Positions 48,177 to 60,079 of a DNA stretch of 64,000 nt are shown piece after piece. This DNA comes from Arenicola marina. Taxonomy: Eukaryota > Annelida > Polychaeta > Arenicolidae. The translations under genes and the position numbers were made by a program. The first letter of the stretch is position 1. Every line of letters begins with the position of its first letter. Below the pieces are notes generated by a model that was not told the origin of the DNA, made no database searches, and was given only the letters and a program-made list of their open reading frames with translations. The DNA is taken from the NCBI GenBank assembly GCA_964019135.1, contig OZ025255.1:41818811-41882810 (forward strand), read 5' to 3'.

Positions 48177-48756
48177 AGATTTAGAAGTGCCCCAGCTCGC
48201 CTTATATCAAAGACTTACTTGTAGAACCCAGATATATGTAATCATACATGGAGTCTATGTCTAGCTTTACTTCATGTGGCCAAATTTAATGGCTACAACA
48301 TCTGCATTTTGGCGACTGCAATATTACGTCAAGGACACATTTTGCACTCATACATATTTTTTTTTTGCAATGTTAGCTTGAACCGTCCCACCCGAACCCC
48401 CTAAGGAAACTCTGTGGAAGCATTGTCACTTACGGAACTACGGAGATTAAAAAAAACGAAAATAAATAGACCAAAGGTCTGATACTTAAAAAAAAAATAT
48501 TGGCTGGTATGTACATTAAATTAATATTGAATTATCGAAAAGAAAAATTCTCGCAAGGTCGAGAAACAGTCATATATATATAGTACTCGGTAGGTGGCGC
48601 CACGATGATCCTACGTACTAAGGCCTTGAATATCCAGTATGAAAGTACGCCATTCTATTATAGATTTGAATCTGGGACATAACGCTTCCATGATGGGGTG
48701 CTGTAGGACAATGTGCATTCCCCAAACTTTTGAACTTGTCTGTGTTTGCCTTTTAG
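48177..48756 (+). other. 5' flank and splice acceptor of GT92 plus copy 4
   Basis: Same as the flank of plus copy 1 with a single block, the TATATATA run and a TTTTAG acceptor. CACGATGATCC replaces CACGGTGATCC beside the GGCGCC palindrome. Confidence 0.5.
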
Positions 48757-50217
48757 CGATGTCCCGGCACCGTGCTGGTGATCTTCTGTCTCCTTGGTTA
48801 TGTCTGTTACCTCCTCGTGCGTTCCCAAGGAGACCAACACGTCATCATGATGAGGGACTTCAGGGATAAGTCGGACGGCTACTTCCGGTCAGCTGGGAAC
48901 CACCTCGGCGACGTCTTCCTGTTTAGCGCCTTCTGGGACGACCGCTGGAGCGTCGAGCCGCAGCCCGTCATCCGGGTCGTGACCATCATGGAAACCACCA
49001 ACTTCACGGTACCTTATGGTCAGCGGAAAAAGCATCCCGATGACTTGACCTTGCCTCACCTCCTCCCTCATCCCATATTTTGTTTGATAGAGTGTCGCAA
49101 CCTGACTTCAACATACCACGTCCGGGTAGTGAGCGCCAATCACGTGTCCATGGGGCCCTTCCGACTGATGCGAGAACACACTTACGGCAGGTATATCTTC
49201 AGTTGTATCCAGAAGACGTGCACTGCAAATCACTGGGAGTTCCGGATCAGCTTAGGGTACGAAATGAGCAAACGCTCTCTATCGAGTAGAAGGACGGTAT
49301 TTCATGACGGCAATTCTGTTCCCGTTGAGTTCCCGGTGAAGCCTGAAGATCCATCGGATGTCCTGGAGTTTGCGACGTGTCACCCCGTGGCCTTCAACCA
49401 CCTGGATCCAACTCGCCTGGTCGAATGGCTGGAGATGCAGAGGATTCTCGGCATCGGTAAAGTGATCATGTACAACGACAGTCTGGATGAGTCAACGTCG
49501 CGGGTTCTTCGTCATTACGAGAGCGAAGGATTCATGGAGGTGAGACAAACCCGGCCTCTCTTTGTGACTGAGGATGGGAGTCTAGACATGGAGGATATTG
49601 GAGCCAGAAACGGGATCAGTGTGAGTGACTGTATGTATCGACACATGTACCATGCCAAATACGTTGTCAGTTTGGATGCCGACGAGGTAATTGTACCCAG
49701 GCAATCACGTGACCTAAGCGGTCTGATCCGAGATGTTCGAAGAGTTCAGCTGCATGGCAAACCTACGAAGGTTGGCAGCTATAGATTCCAGAACATGAAC
49801 TTTCTAACAGAGGCCAAGTTCGGAGCCAAACCGGACCAGACGAAACCCTCACAATTGCACATGCTGCGCCACCGCCGGCGACAACCAGTCAGTGACCCGA
49901 AGTATCACCCTAAAGTCATCGTGGACGCTATGGGATGCGTCGCCTTAAACCAGCACCACTGTCACCGCCTAACGGACGCCTTCAGCACCACGGAGAAAGA
50001 CATTGAGCTGGGAGTCGACCCAAAGCTCGGTGCGCTTCACCATTATAGAAACTCTCTGAGTAACCTGAGGAAATTGATATTCCTCAGATATCAACAGACC
50101 CATGCAGTAATTGAGGACGACATAATGTCTCGATACGAAGGGAAGTTAGCGCTGAGTGTTAAAAGGCAGCTTGAGTCGCTGGGACTTAAATCTTATAAAC
50201 TAAGATTAAAGGATTAG
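48757..50217 (+). CDS. GT92 glycosyltransferase, plus copy 4, most divergent intact copy
   Basis: Intact 486-codon frame after the acceptor TTTTAG ending at 48756. It is clearly the most diverged plus copy, with many scattered changes over its length: GYVCYLLV in the anchor, KKHPDDLTLPH in the stem, MEDIGARNGISVSDC before the metal motif and ALNQHHCHRL near the end. DADEVIVPR and HHYR are unchanged. Loss of Cys in NGICVSDC (to NGISVSDC) could remove a disulphide. The frame has stayed open despite more substitutions than its neighbours, which argues for past or present selection, or for recent conversion from a functional copy elsewhere. Predicted role as for plus copy 1: a type II Golgi membrane transferase of unknown acceptor. 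Confidence 0.9.
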   Translation, partial: RCPGTVLVIFCLLGYVCYLLVRSQGDQHVIMMRDFRDKSDGYFRSAGNHLGDVFLFSAFWDDRWSVEPQPVIRVVTIMETTNFTVPYGQRKKHPDDLTLPHLLPHPIFCLIECRNLTSTYHVRVVSANHVSMGPFRLMREHTYGRYIFSCIQKTCTANHWEFRISLGYEMSKRSLSSRRTVFHDGNSVPVEFPVKPEDPSDVLEFATCHPVAFNHLDPTRLVEWLEMQRILGIGKVIMYNDSLDESTSRVLRHYESEGFMEVRQTRPLFVTEDGSLDMEDIGARNGISVSDCMYRHMYHAKYVVSLDADEVIVPRQSRDLSGLIRDVRRVQLHGKPTKVGSYRFQNMNFLTEAKFGAKPDQTKPSQLHMLRHRRRQPVSDPKYHPKVIVDAMGCVALNQHHCHRLTDAFSTTEKDIELGVDPKLGALHHYRNSLSNLRKLIFLRYQQTHAVIEDDIMSRYEGKLALSVKRQLESLGLKSYKLRLKD

Positions 50218-50555
50218 ATTTGGATAATATCTTGGATTAGTAGGGTCGTGTTTCTTCTCAGTAATATATTTGACTGCGTACAGTTTTAAATGATGTGGTT
50301 TGGTAATTGGTACCCCAACATAGGGTTAAGGCGACGCATTGGCAGTTTATTTTCATTTCATTTCATTAGTTTTTTCTCATTAGCGGTGTGCTTATGGATG
50401 CAAGCATACAGGGTAAATGTAATTACATGTGCATACACTTAGACACGTACATATTAGTATGTTTATTGTTGTTTATTAAATACTGTAAGGCCAGCGACCC
50501 ATGGTATGTACAAACATTCATAAATATAATATACATTTGGTGGTTTCGCCTTGTG
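50218..50555. other. 3' flank of GT92 plus copy 4
   Basis: Same flank, slightly more diverged (for example TTTTTTCTCATTAGCGG in place of the TTTCATCTCATTGGCGG form). No gene seen. Confidence 0.4.
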
Positions 50556-52433
50556 CTATGATGCTATGGTGCTACGATGAGGGATCACTCTTGGGGGATA
50601 CTGCTCGGTATAACGCTCCATCGCCAGATGGATAAAGATGGCTAAACTGCGTATGTTATTTGAATTCTTTGATGGCATTACCGAAATAAATTGTTGAAAA
50701 CGGGCTCCTCTGGGTTGGATAGGCGCGATGAATTTCTCTTTTAGGTCATTAAACAAAGGGCATATTAATAGAACATGGTTTTCGTTTTGCGTCAGACACC
50801 TCACAACCGTTACTAACGATTTGGGTACAATGCTCACAGAAAAACCCTTTGACGGTGGTGTCTGTTCGGCAAAACCGCCGATTCCGCATCTACATTTTGA
50901 CAAGGCCTTAAGCAGACCATAGCTTGGCATATTGTCCAAATAAAATTCTAAATCTATTTCCTGTTTGAACAAACAATAATAGCTGAGATATTGGCTGTCA
51001 TCAATTACTCCGTACCAGTCCTGAACGGCACAATCTCTTACTCCTTGCTTGAACTGTAACAACAATGTTATCGAATCTCCTAGCCCGTGTTCAACCCAGG
51101 CAAAGCCATAACCAAACTTGAGGGGCGTAGCCTATACACGAGAAATGCATGTTATCTTCCCATTATCGGTCAATTGCAGTAACATGTGGTAACAATTCTA
51201 TTCGATATTTCCAGTAATCTTAACCAGTACTTTATCATCCGCACGAGACAGAGGGTAAACGACAGTAGGCGTCCACATTCTCCATAGACTGCCGCGTTCG
51301 GCGTTCGCCAAGGTACTCCCACGACATATTTGAGGAATTTTGTACGGATCCTTTCAATACAAACATTGGTTTCCAAACCTCAGATTTCTGCCCCGTATAC
51401 AAGACTAGGCTGTATTATTGCATCAGAGAGCTATGGGGCTTTCGTCGGAGCAAGGCCTCCACATTGAGCCGCGGCGTCTTGTCACATTTCAACTCGCCTG
51501 AGCTACAGCCTGAGCTGAAGCATTTATCATCGTGCTCTCGCAGATTATCTTGTATCTGTTGTTTGAATAACATATCAGCACTCCTATCATTATTCTGTAG
51601 CTCACTGAAATATTTAATCCATCGTTCTGGCGTTATACTACTGCTAGCCTTGGTCTGCCGAAAACTTTCCAGTGTTTTCAAACATTTTTATCGTGTAAAG
51701 AATCATACAGCCGCAATCTTAATTCCGTTTCGTACGTCGTTTGCTTTAATTTGCACAATGCCTTAAACTTAAGTTAGGTAAGGTAAGGTAAGGTAAGGTA
51801 AAGTAAGGTAAAGTAAGGTAAGGAAAGGTGAGGTAAGGTAAGGTAAGGTAAGGTAAGGTGGGTAAAGTAGGGTAAGGTAATGTAAGGTAAGGTATGGTAA
51901 GGCAAGGTAAGGTAAGGTACCACAGGTAAGTGCTGTGATATGTCACAGTCGGTGACATATAAGTCGGCTTTCCATTCAAACATCTTCTCAGACATTAAAA
52001 CATAATCAATTAGACTGCAACCATAAACACTGACGTACGCATAGGAACCATCGTTATCACCCGGAGTCCGACCGTTCAACATATGGAGATCGTTTCTTTC
52101 GCACATTTCTATCAAATATCGCTCAAATGTTGACGTTACCTCTATCCATGGAGGATCGCACAGTACAAACGTTACTCGGTTCGTTTAACTTCTTTACTCG
52201 CGGGTAAATCGTATTTTTAATATAGACAATTATTCCTCCGGGCGTATGCGTGAAATTACTTGTACGTGGTGCACAGTTGTGTATAGGAATATGTCAAGCC
52301 AGAATATTGACATTATCTGTTGGGTTAGTCCAAGTTTCGTACAGGATAAGGAAGTCGATGAACTCGCTAAATAAAGGCGATAATGTCTGTCGATGTAAAC
52401 CGTCAATGTTCCAGGAAACAAACCTGTAACAGG
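50556..52433 (-). mobile_element. Decayed LINE remnant, copy 4
   Basis: Collinear with copy 1 and very similar to it, including the same missing RT palm. The neighbouring GT92 plus copy 4 is much more diverged than this LINE segment, which hints that different parts of the unit have different conversion histories. Confidence 0.85.
51775..51919. repeat. GGTAA pentamer microsatellite, copy 4
   Basis: Same locus in the right-edge unit, with a TATGG interruption. Confidence 0.95.
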
Positions 52434-52906
52434 TTGGGCCATGGCCTGCTTCCTATTCTGGACCTATGGTGCTATATTAGTATGCATTACAGTGGAAAAG
52501 GTTCTCTTTGCGGCATAATAAAAAAAAAGAAAATGACAACGTTATTAACGTCGCATAAATGAATAATGAACTGACGTGGTGAAAATGATAAAAATGGGCC
52601 GAGAAGACTCGCATCTCACTTTGACAAATGTTATTTGAAAGTAACTCGCATTATCAAAATCATCAGTTTCCAACGAGTGGACGAGCAGTGGCTTAGCTTG
52701 TTCTTTGGCTCATTGTTTTAGCTCTTAGTCTAATACAAAACAATATAACGCCAGCACTAATAATTTTGACCTTTACAAAAACAGGTGATCCAAAGTGACA
52801 ATATAAAGAGCACTCCTATAAGGGTACGACGCTTACGCCATATCGCGTCATAGCTTGGGGCCTTAATACTTGGGCGTTAATAACATACGGATAGAAAATC
52901 TTTTTA
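52434..52906. other. Spacer between LINE and GT92 minus copy 5
   Basis: Same sequence as in the other units. No gene seen. Confidence 0.4.
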
Positions 52907-54109
52907 TCAATACCAAACTTGGCGACAGTGGTGCTGGTATAAGGCGACGCATCCAATGGCGTCCACGATGACTTTAGGATGATACTTCGGGTCACTGACT
53001 GTTTGTCGGCGGCGGTGGCGCAGCATGTGCAATTGTGAGGGCTTCGTCTGGTCCGGTTTGGCTCCGAACTTGACCTCCGTTAGAAAGTTCATGTTCTGGA
53101 ATCTATAGCTGCCGACCTTCGTAGGTTTGCCATGCAGCTGAACTCTTTGAACATCTCGGATCAGACCGCTTAGGTCACGTGATTGCCTGGGTACAATTAC
53201 CTCGTCGGCATCCAAACTGACAACGTATTTGACCTGGTACATGTGTCGATACATACAGTCACTGACACAGATCCCGTTTCTGGCTCCATAATCCTGCATG
53301 TCTAGACTCCCATCCTCAGTCACAAAGAGAGGCCGGGTTTGTCGCACCTCCATGACGCCTTCGCTCTCGTAATGACGAAGAACCCGCGACGTTGACTCAT
53401 CCAGACTGTCGTTGTACATGATCACTTTACCGATGCCGAGAATCCTCTGCATCTCCAGCCATTCGACTAGGCGAGTTGGATCCAGGTGGTTGAAGGCCAC
53501 GGGGTGACAGGTCGCGAAGTCCAGAACATCCGATGGATCTTCAGACTTTGCCGAGAACTCAACGGGAACAGAATTGCCGTCATGAAATACCGTTCTTCTA
53601 CTCCATAGAGAGGGTTTGGTCACTTCGTACCCTAAGCTGATCCGGAACTCCGAGTGATTTGCAGTGCACGTCTTCTGAAGTAAGTGTGTTCTCGCATCAC
53701 TCGGAAGGGCCCCAACGACACGTGATTGGCGCTCACTCCTCCGGACGTGGTAGGTTGAAGTCAGGTTGCCACACTCTATCAAACAAAGTATGGGATGAGG
53801 GAGGAGGTGAGGCAAGGTCAAGCCATCTGGATGATATTTCCGCTGATCATAAGGCACAGTGAAGTTGGTGGTTTCCATGATGGTCAGGACCCTGATGATG
53901 GGCTGCGGCTCGACGCTCCAGCGGTCGTCCCAGAAGGCGTTAAACAGGAAGACGTCACCGAGGTGGTTCCCAGCTGACCGGAAGTAGCCGTCCGACTTGT
54001 CCCTGAAGTCCCTCATCCTGATGACGTGTTGGTCTCCTTGGAAACGCACGAGGAAGTGACAGACATAACCAAGGAGACAGAAGATCACCAGCACGGTGCC
54101 GGGACATCG
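52907..54109 (-). CDS. Truncated GT92-like exon, minus copy 5 (probable pseudogene)
   Basis: A 400-codon open frame like minus copies 2 and 3, ending QVWY. It shares the compensating indels and the 12-base loss. Distinct substitutions include AMGCVAL to AIGCVAL near the truncated end and PIFCLIEC to PILCLIEC in the stem. Its 5' flank lacks the GGCGCC palindrome that the other copies have (around 54265 the sequence goes from CACCG directly to TAGCGAG). The metal motif DADEVIVPR is intact, but the C-terminal quarter of the domain is absent. Confidence 0.75.
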   Translation of the reverse strand, partial: RCPGTVLVIFCLLGYVCHFLVRFQGDQHVIRMRDFRDKSDGYFRSAGNHLGDVFLFNAFWDDRWSVEPQPIIRVLTIMETTNFTVPYDQRKYHPDGLTLPHLLPHPILCLIECGNLTSTYHVRRSERQSRVVGALPSDARTHLLQKTCTANHSEFRISLGYEVTKPSLWSRRTVFHDGNSVPVEFSAKSEDPSDVLDFATCHPVAFNHLDPTRLVEWLEMQRILGIGKVIMYNDSLDESTSRVLRHYESEGVMEVRQTRPLFVTEDGSLDMQDYGARNGICVSDCMYRHMYQVKYVVSLDADEVIVPRQSRDLSGLIRDVQRVQLHGKPTKVGSYRFQNMNFLTEVKFGAKPDQTKPSQLHMLRHRRRQTVSDPKYHPKVIVDAIGCVALYQHHCRQVWY

Positions 54110-54302
54110 CTAAAAGGCAATCACAGACAAGTTCAAAGGTTTGGGGAATGCACATTGTCCTACAGCACCCCATCATGGAAGCGTTATGTCCCAGATTCAA
54201 TTCTATAAGAGGATGGCGTACTTTCATATTGGATATTCAAGGCCTTAGTCCGTAGGATCACCGTAGCGAGTACTACATATATATGACCGTTTCTCGACCT
54301 TG

Positions 54303-57300
54303 CGTGTCACTGGATGGAGGTAGTTGTGTACATAATGGGTTGTATAGTGTGGCAGCGTGTCAATTGCTGGCGGTAGTTGTGTACATAGTGGGTTGTATGG
54401 TGTGGCAGCGTGTCACTGGATGGCGGTAGTTGTGTACATAGTGGGTTGTATGGTGTGGCGCCGGGTCATTGAAAGGCGGTAGTTGTGTACAAAGTGGGTT
54501 GTATGGTGTGGCAGCGTGTCACTGGATGGCGGTAGTTGTGTACATAGTGGGTTGTATAGTGTGGCAGCGTGTCACTGGATGGCGGTAGTTGTGTACATAG
54601 TGGGTTGTATGGTGTGGCAGCGTGTCACTGGATGGCGGTAGTTGTGTACATAGTGGGTTGTATAGTGTGGCAGCGTGTCACTGGATGGCGGTAGTTGTGT
54701 ACATAGTGGGTTGTACGGTGTGGCACCGTGTCACTGGATGACGGTAGTTGTGTACATAGTGGGTTGTATGGTGTGGCAGCGTGTCACTGGATGGCGGTAG
54801 TTGTGTACATATTGGGCTGCATGGTGTGGCACCGTGTCACTGGATGGCGGTAGTTGTGTACATAGTGGGTTGTATAGTGTGGTACCGTGTCACTGGATGA
54901 CGGTAGTTGTGTACATAGCGGGTTGTATGGTGTGGCAGCGTGTCACTGGATGGCGGTATTTGTGCACATAGTGGGTTGTATGGTGTGGCAGCGTGTCACT
55001 GGATGGCGGTAGTTGTGTACATAGTGGGTTGTATGGTGTGGCACCGTGTCACTGGATGGCGGTAGTTGTGTACATAATGGGTTGTATGGTGTGGCAGCGT
55101 GTCACTGGATGACGGTAGTTGTGTACATAGTGGGTTGTATGGTGTGGCGCCGGGTCACTGAAAGGCGGTAGTTGTGTACAAAGTGGGTTGTATGGTGTGG
55201 CAGCGTGTCACTGGATGGCGGTAGTTGTGTACATAGTGGGTTGTATAGTGTGGCAGCGTGTCACTGTATGGCGGTAGTTGTGTACATAGTGGGTTGTATG
55301 GTGTGGCAGCGTGTCACTGGATGACGGTAGTTGTGTACATAGTGGGTTGTATGGTGTGGCACCGTGTCACTGGATGGCGGTAGTTGTGTACATAATGGGT
55401 TGTATGGTGTGGCAGCGTGTCACTGGATGACGGTAGTTGTGTACATAATGGGTTGTATGGTGTGGCAGCGTGTCACTGGATGACGGTAGTTGTGTACATA
55501 ATGGGTTGTATGGTGTGGCAGCGTGTCACTGGATGACGGTAGTTGTGTACATAGTGGGTTGTATGGTGTGGCGCCGGGTCACTGAAAGGCGGTAGTTGTG
55601 TACAAAGTGGGTTGTATGGTGTGGCAGCGTGTCACTGGATGGCGGTAGTTGTGTACATAGTGGGTTGTATAGTGTGGCAGCGTGTCACTGGATGGCGGTA
55701 GTTGTGTACATAGTGGGTTGTATGGTGTGGCAGCGTGTCACTGGATGGCGGTAGTTGTGTACATAGTGGGTTGTATGGTGTGGCACCGTGTCACTGGATG
55801 GCGGTAGTTGTGTACATAATGGGTTGTATGGTGTGGCAGCGTGTCACTGGATGACGGTAGTTGTGTACATAGTGGGTTGTATGGTGTGGCGCCGGGTCAC
55901 TGAAAGGCGGTAGTTGTGTACAAAGTGGGTTGTATGGTGTGGCAGCGTGTCACTGGATGGCGGTAGTTGTGTACATAGTGGGTTGTATAGTGTGGCAGCG
56001 TGTCACTGGATGGCGGTAGTTGTGTACATAGTGGGTTGTATGGTGTGGCAGCGTGTCACTGGATGACGGTAGTTGTGTACATAGTGGGTTGTATGGTGTG
56101 GCACCGTGTCACTGGATGGCGGTAGTTGTGTACATAGTGGGTTGTATGGTGTTGCAGCGTGTCACTGGATGGCGGTAGTTGTGTACATAGTGGGTTGTAT
56201 CGTGTGGCACCGTGTCACTGGATGGCGGTAGTTGTGTACAAAGTGGGTTGTATGGTGTGGCAGCGTGTCACTGGATGGCGGTAGTTGTGTACATAGTGGG
56301 TTGTATAGTGTGGCAGCGTGTCACTGGATGGCGGTAGTTGTGTACATAGTGGGTTGTATGGTGTGGCAGCGTGTCACTGGATGACGGTAGTTGTGTACAT
56401 AGTGGGTTGTATGGTGTGGCACCGTGTCACTGGATGGCGGTAGTTGTGTACATAGTGGGTTGTATGGTGTTGCAGCGTGTCACTGGATGGCGGTAGTTGT
56501 GTACATAGTGGGTTGTATGGTGTGGCAGCGTGTCACTGGATGGCGGTAGTTGTGTACATATTGGGCTGTATGGTGTGGCACCGTGTCACTGGATGGCGGT
56601 AGTTGTGTACATAGTGGGTTGTATGGTGTGGCACCGTGTCACTGGATGGCGGTAGTTGTGTACATAGTGGGTTGTATAGTGTGGCACCGTGTCACTGGAT
56701 GACGGTAGTTGTGTACATAGTGGGTTGTATGGTGTGGCAGCGTGTCACTGGATGGCGGTATTTGTGTACATAGTGGGTTGCATGGTGTGGCAGCGTGTCA
56801 CTGGATGGCGGTAGTTGTGTACATAGTGGGTTGTATGGTGTGTCACCGTGTCACTGGATGGCGGTAGTTGTGTACATAATGGGTTGTATGGTGTGGCAGC
56901 GTGTCACTGGATGGCGGTAGTTGTGTACATAGTGGGTAGTATGGTGTGGCAGCGTGTCACTGAATGGCGGTAGTTGTGTACATAGTGGGTTGTATGGTGT
57001 GGCGGCGTGTCACTGGATGACGGTAGTTGTGTACATAGTGAGAGTTGTATGGTGTGGCAGCGTGTCACTGGATGGCGGTAGTTGTGTACATAGTGGGTTG
57101 TATGGTGTGGCACCGTGCCACTGGATGGCGGTAGTTGTGTACCAAGTGGGTTGTATGGTGTGGCAGCGTGTCACTGGATGACGGTAGTCGTGTACATAGT
57201 GGGTTGCATGGTGTGGCACCGTGTCACTGGATGGCGGTAGTTGTGTACATAGTGGGTTGTATGGTGTGGCACCGTGTCACCGGATGGCAATAGTTGTGTA

Positions 57301-59214
57301 CATAGTGGGTTGTATGGTGTGTCACCGTGTCACAGGATGGCGGTAGTTGTGTACATAATGGGTTGTATGGTGTGGCACCGTGTCACTGGATGGCGGTAGT
57401 TGTGTACATAGTGGGTTGTATGGTGTGGCACCGTGTCACTGGATGGCGGTAGTTGTGTCCATAATGGGTTGTATGGTGTGGCACCGTGTCACTGGATGGC
57501 GGTAGTTGTGTACATAGTGGGTTGTATAGTGTGGCACCGTGTCACTGGATGGCGGTAGTTGTGTACATAGTGGGTTGTATGGTATGGCACCGTGTCACTG
57601 GATGGCGGTAGTTGTGTACATTGTGGGTTGTATGGTGTGGCAGCGTGTCACTGGATGGCGGTAGTTGTGTACATAATGGGTTATATGGTGTGGCACCGTG
57701 TCACTGGATGGCGGTATTTGTGTACATAGTGGGTTGTATGGTGTGTCACCGTGTCACTGGATGGCGGTAGTTGTGTACATAATGGGTTGTATGGTGTGGC
57801 AGCGTGTCACTGGATGACGGTAGTTGTGTACATAGTGGGTTGTATGGTGTGGCGGCGTGTCACTGGATGGCGGTAGTTGTGTACATAGTGGGTTGTATAG
57901 TGTGGCACCGTGTCACTGGATGACGGTAGTTGTGTACATAGTGGGTTGTATGGTGTGGCAGCGTGTCACTGGATGGCGGTATTTGTGTACATAGTGGGTT
58001 GTATGGTGTGGCAGCGTGTCACTGGATGGCGGTAGTTGTGTACATAGTGGGTTGTATGGTGTGTCACCGTGTCACTGGATGGCGGTAGTTGTGTACATAA
58101 TGGGTTGTATGGTGTGGCAGCGTGTCACTGGATGACGGTAGTTGTGTACATAGTGGGTTGTATGGTGTGGCGGCGTGTCACTGGATGGCGGTAGTTGTGT
58201 ACATAGTGGGTTGTATAGTGTGGCACCGTGTCACTGGATGACGGTAGTTGTGTACATAGTGGGTTGTATGGTGTGGCAGCGTGTCACTGGATGGCGGTAG
58301 TTGTGTACATAATGGGTTGTATGGTGTGGCAGCGTGTCACTGGATGGCGGTAGTTGTGTACATAATGGGTTGTATGGTGTGGCAGCGTGTCACTGAATGG
58401 CGGTAGTTGTGTACATAGTGGGTTGTATGGTGTGGCGGCGTGTCACTGGATGACGGTAGTTGTGTACATAGTGAGAGTTGTATGGTGTGGCAGCGTGTCA
58501 CTGGATGGCGGTAGTTGTGTACATAGTGGGTTGTATGGTGTGGCACCGTGCCACTGGATGGCGGTAGTTGTGTACCAAGTGGGTTGTATGGTGTGGCAGC
58601 GTGTCACTGGATGACGGTAGTCGTGTACATAGTGGGTTGCATGGTGTGGCACCGTGTCACTGGATGGCGGTAGTTGTGTACATAGTGGGTTGTATGGTGT
58701 GGCACCGTGTCACCGGATGGCGATAGTTGTGTACATAGTGGGTTGTATGGTGTGTCACCGTGTCACAGGATGGCGGTAGTTGTGTACATAATGGGTTGTA
58801 TGGTGTGGCACCGTGTCACTGGATGGCGGTAGTTGTGTACATAGTGGGTTGTATGGTGTGGCACCGTGTCACTGGATGGCGGTAGTTGTGTCCATAATGG
58901 GTTGTATGGTGTGGCACCGTGTCACTGGATGGCGGTAGTTGTGTACATAGTGGGTTGTATAGTGTGGCACCGTGTCACTGGATGGCGGTAGTTGTGTACA
59001 TAGTGGGTTGTATGGTATGGCACCGTGTCACTGGATGGCGGTAGTTGTGTACATTGTGGGTTGTATGGTGTGGCAGCGTGTCACTGGATGGCGGTAGTTG
59101 TGTACATAATGGGTTATATGGTGTGGCACCGTGTCACTGGATGGCGGTATTTGTGTACATAGTGGGTTGTATGGTGTGGCAGCGTGTCACTGGATGGCGA
59201 TAGTTGTGTACATA
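54303..59214 (+). repeat. 53-bp minisatellite, forward block 5 (about 93 copies)
   Basis: The largest block. The marker CCGGGTCACTGAAAGG (or a one-base variant) recurs at 54461, 55150, 55574 and 55892, that is at 13, 8 and 6 monomers. Two further nested duplications lie at 56950-59173. It ends at ACATAAAAGCGGAAA, the constant spacer start. Confidence 0.97.
56950..59173. repeat. Higher-order duplication inside forward block 5
   Basis: About 790 bases at 56950-57740 recur at 58383-59173, 1,433 bases apart (27 monomers plus 2). The copies share rare changes such as TAGTGAGAGTTG, GTACCAAGTGGG and GTAGTCGTGTACA. A six-monomer block (318 bases) at 57727-58044 is repeated directly at 58045-58362. 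Confidence 0.85.
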
Positions 59215-59954
59215 AAAGCGGAAATAAAACCCGCGAAAACTGTACAACCCTAATGTCCTCGCCTGACCAGTCCATATAAGAAGCGTTTTACGTAACCATA
59301 GATGCCGCGCGCAGGCATGAAATTATTATGTCATACGACAGAATTAGCGCGCCTGACACTGACCGTCACTCATGAAAAAGCCGCATTCTGGTTTATCAAC
59401 GCTCATGTAAACACAACAGCGAAGCGTAGAAGGGCACATGCCAGAATGGATGAATCAAACTAGATAACTGCATAGATGGTATGTTTATAAGTAATTGCTT
59501 GGTTGTGAAATAATGTGTATATTTTGCGTGAGATTGAATGGAATGGTATACTTAAATGACTGCATAATTTAAATGTTCAACTTTAATCTTGTCAAAGGAT
59601 TGTGAGCAATAAAATAAGGGATGATCGACTAGCCGAATGTATCTATTTTTTCTAGTTTACGTGGAGATTGGTGACGATCTGGTGACTGTTGAGCATAAGA
59701 AAGCCATGGAGACTCCTGACAGCTGAACATAAGAAAGCCAGTGGAGGAGACAACCCTAGCCAAAAACGTATATTATATGAATCCGATTATAGAATTTGAG
59801 CATAAACCAATATATAACTCTACTGTAACGCTAACAGTTTTACATCCATTATTTTGTTGTATTTGACGGTGTAACATGGACACTCATTAGGGAAAATATA
59901 CTCCTTTGATGCACCATTGGTGTCCACGAGTTTTGAAAAAAAATCGTCGAAACT

Positions 59955-60079
59955 TCTGTGGTCGCATTAGGGGGGTTGAGGTCAATGTTAAAGCATAGGC
60001 AAAAAATTGGGACTAGAAAAACGTGGTCTTAATGGCGGGGTGGTCATATTACCGGACTGGTAAGTGAGGTTCCATTGTA
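59955..60079 (-). mobile_element. DNA-transposon terminal sequence, spacer 5
   Basis: Same as spacer 1 with a four-base loss (GGTAAGTG in place of GGTCTTAAGTG). Confidence 0.4.

Larger units (their letters stand above)
32915..48756. repeat. Tandem array unit 3 (15,842 bp)
   Basis: Complete unit with a type A spacer. It is longer because the forward minisatellite has about 65 copies, the reverse one about 23, and the type A spacer is longer than type B. Confidence 0.9.
48552..54304. repeat. Interrupted palindrome 4 (GT92 inverted repeat)
   Basis: Arms about 48552-49966 and 52921-54304. The arms are less alike than in the other three because plus copy 4 is the most diverged. Confidence 0.9.

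Noticed and set aside
54303..59214. Open frames of 60-110 codons reading HHTTHYVHNYRHP-type repeats on both strands of the minisatellite
   Set aside because: The 53-base period steps through all three frames, so such frames arise automatically. They vary with copy number and have no start context or conservation.
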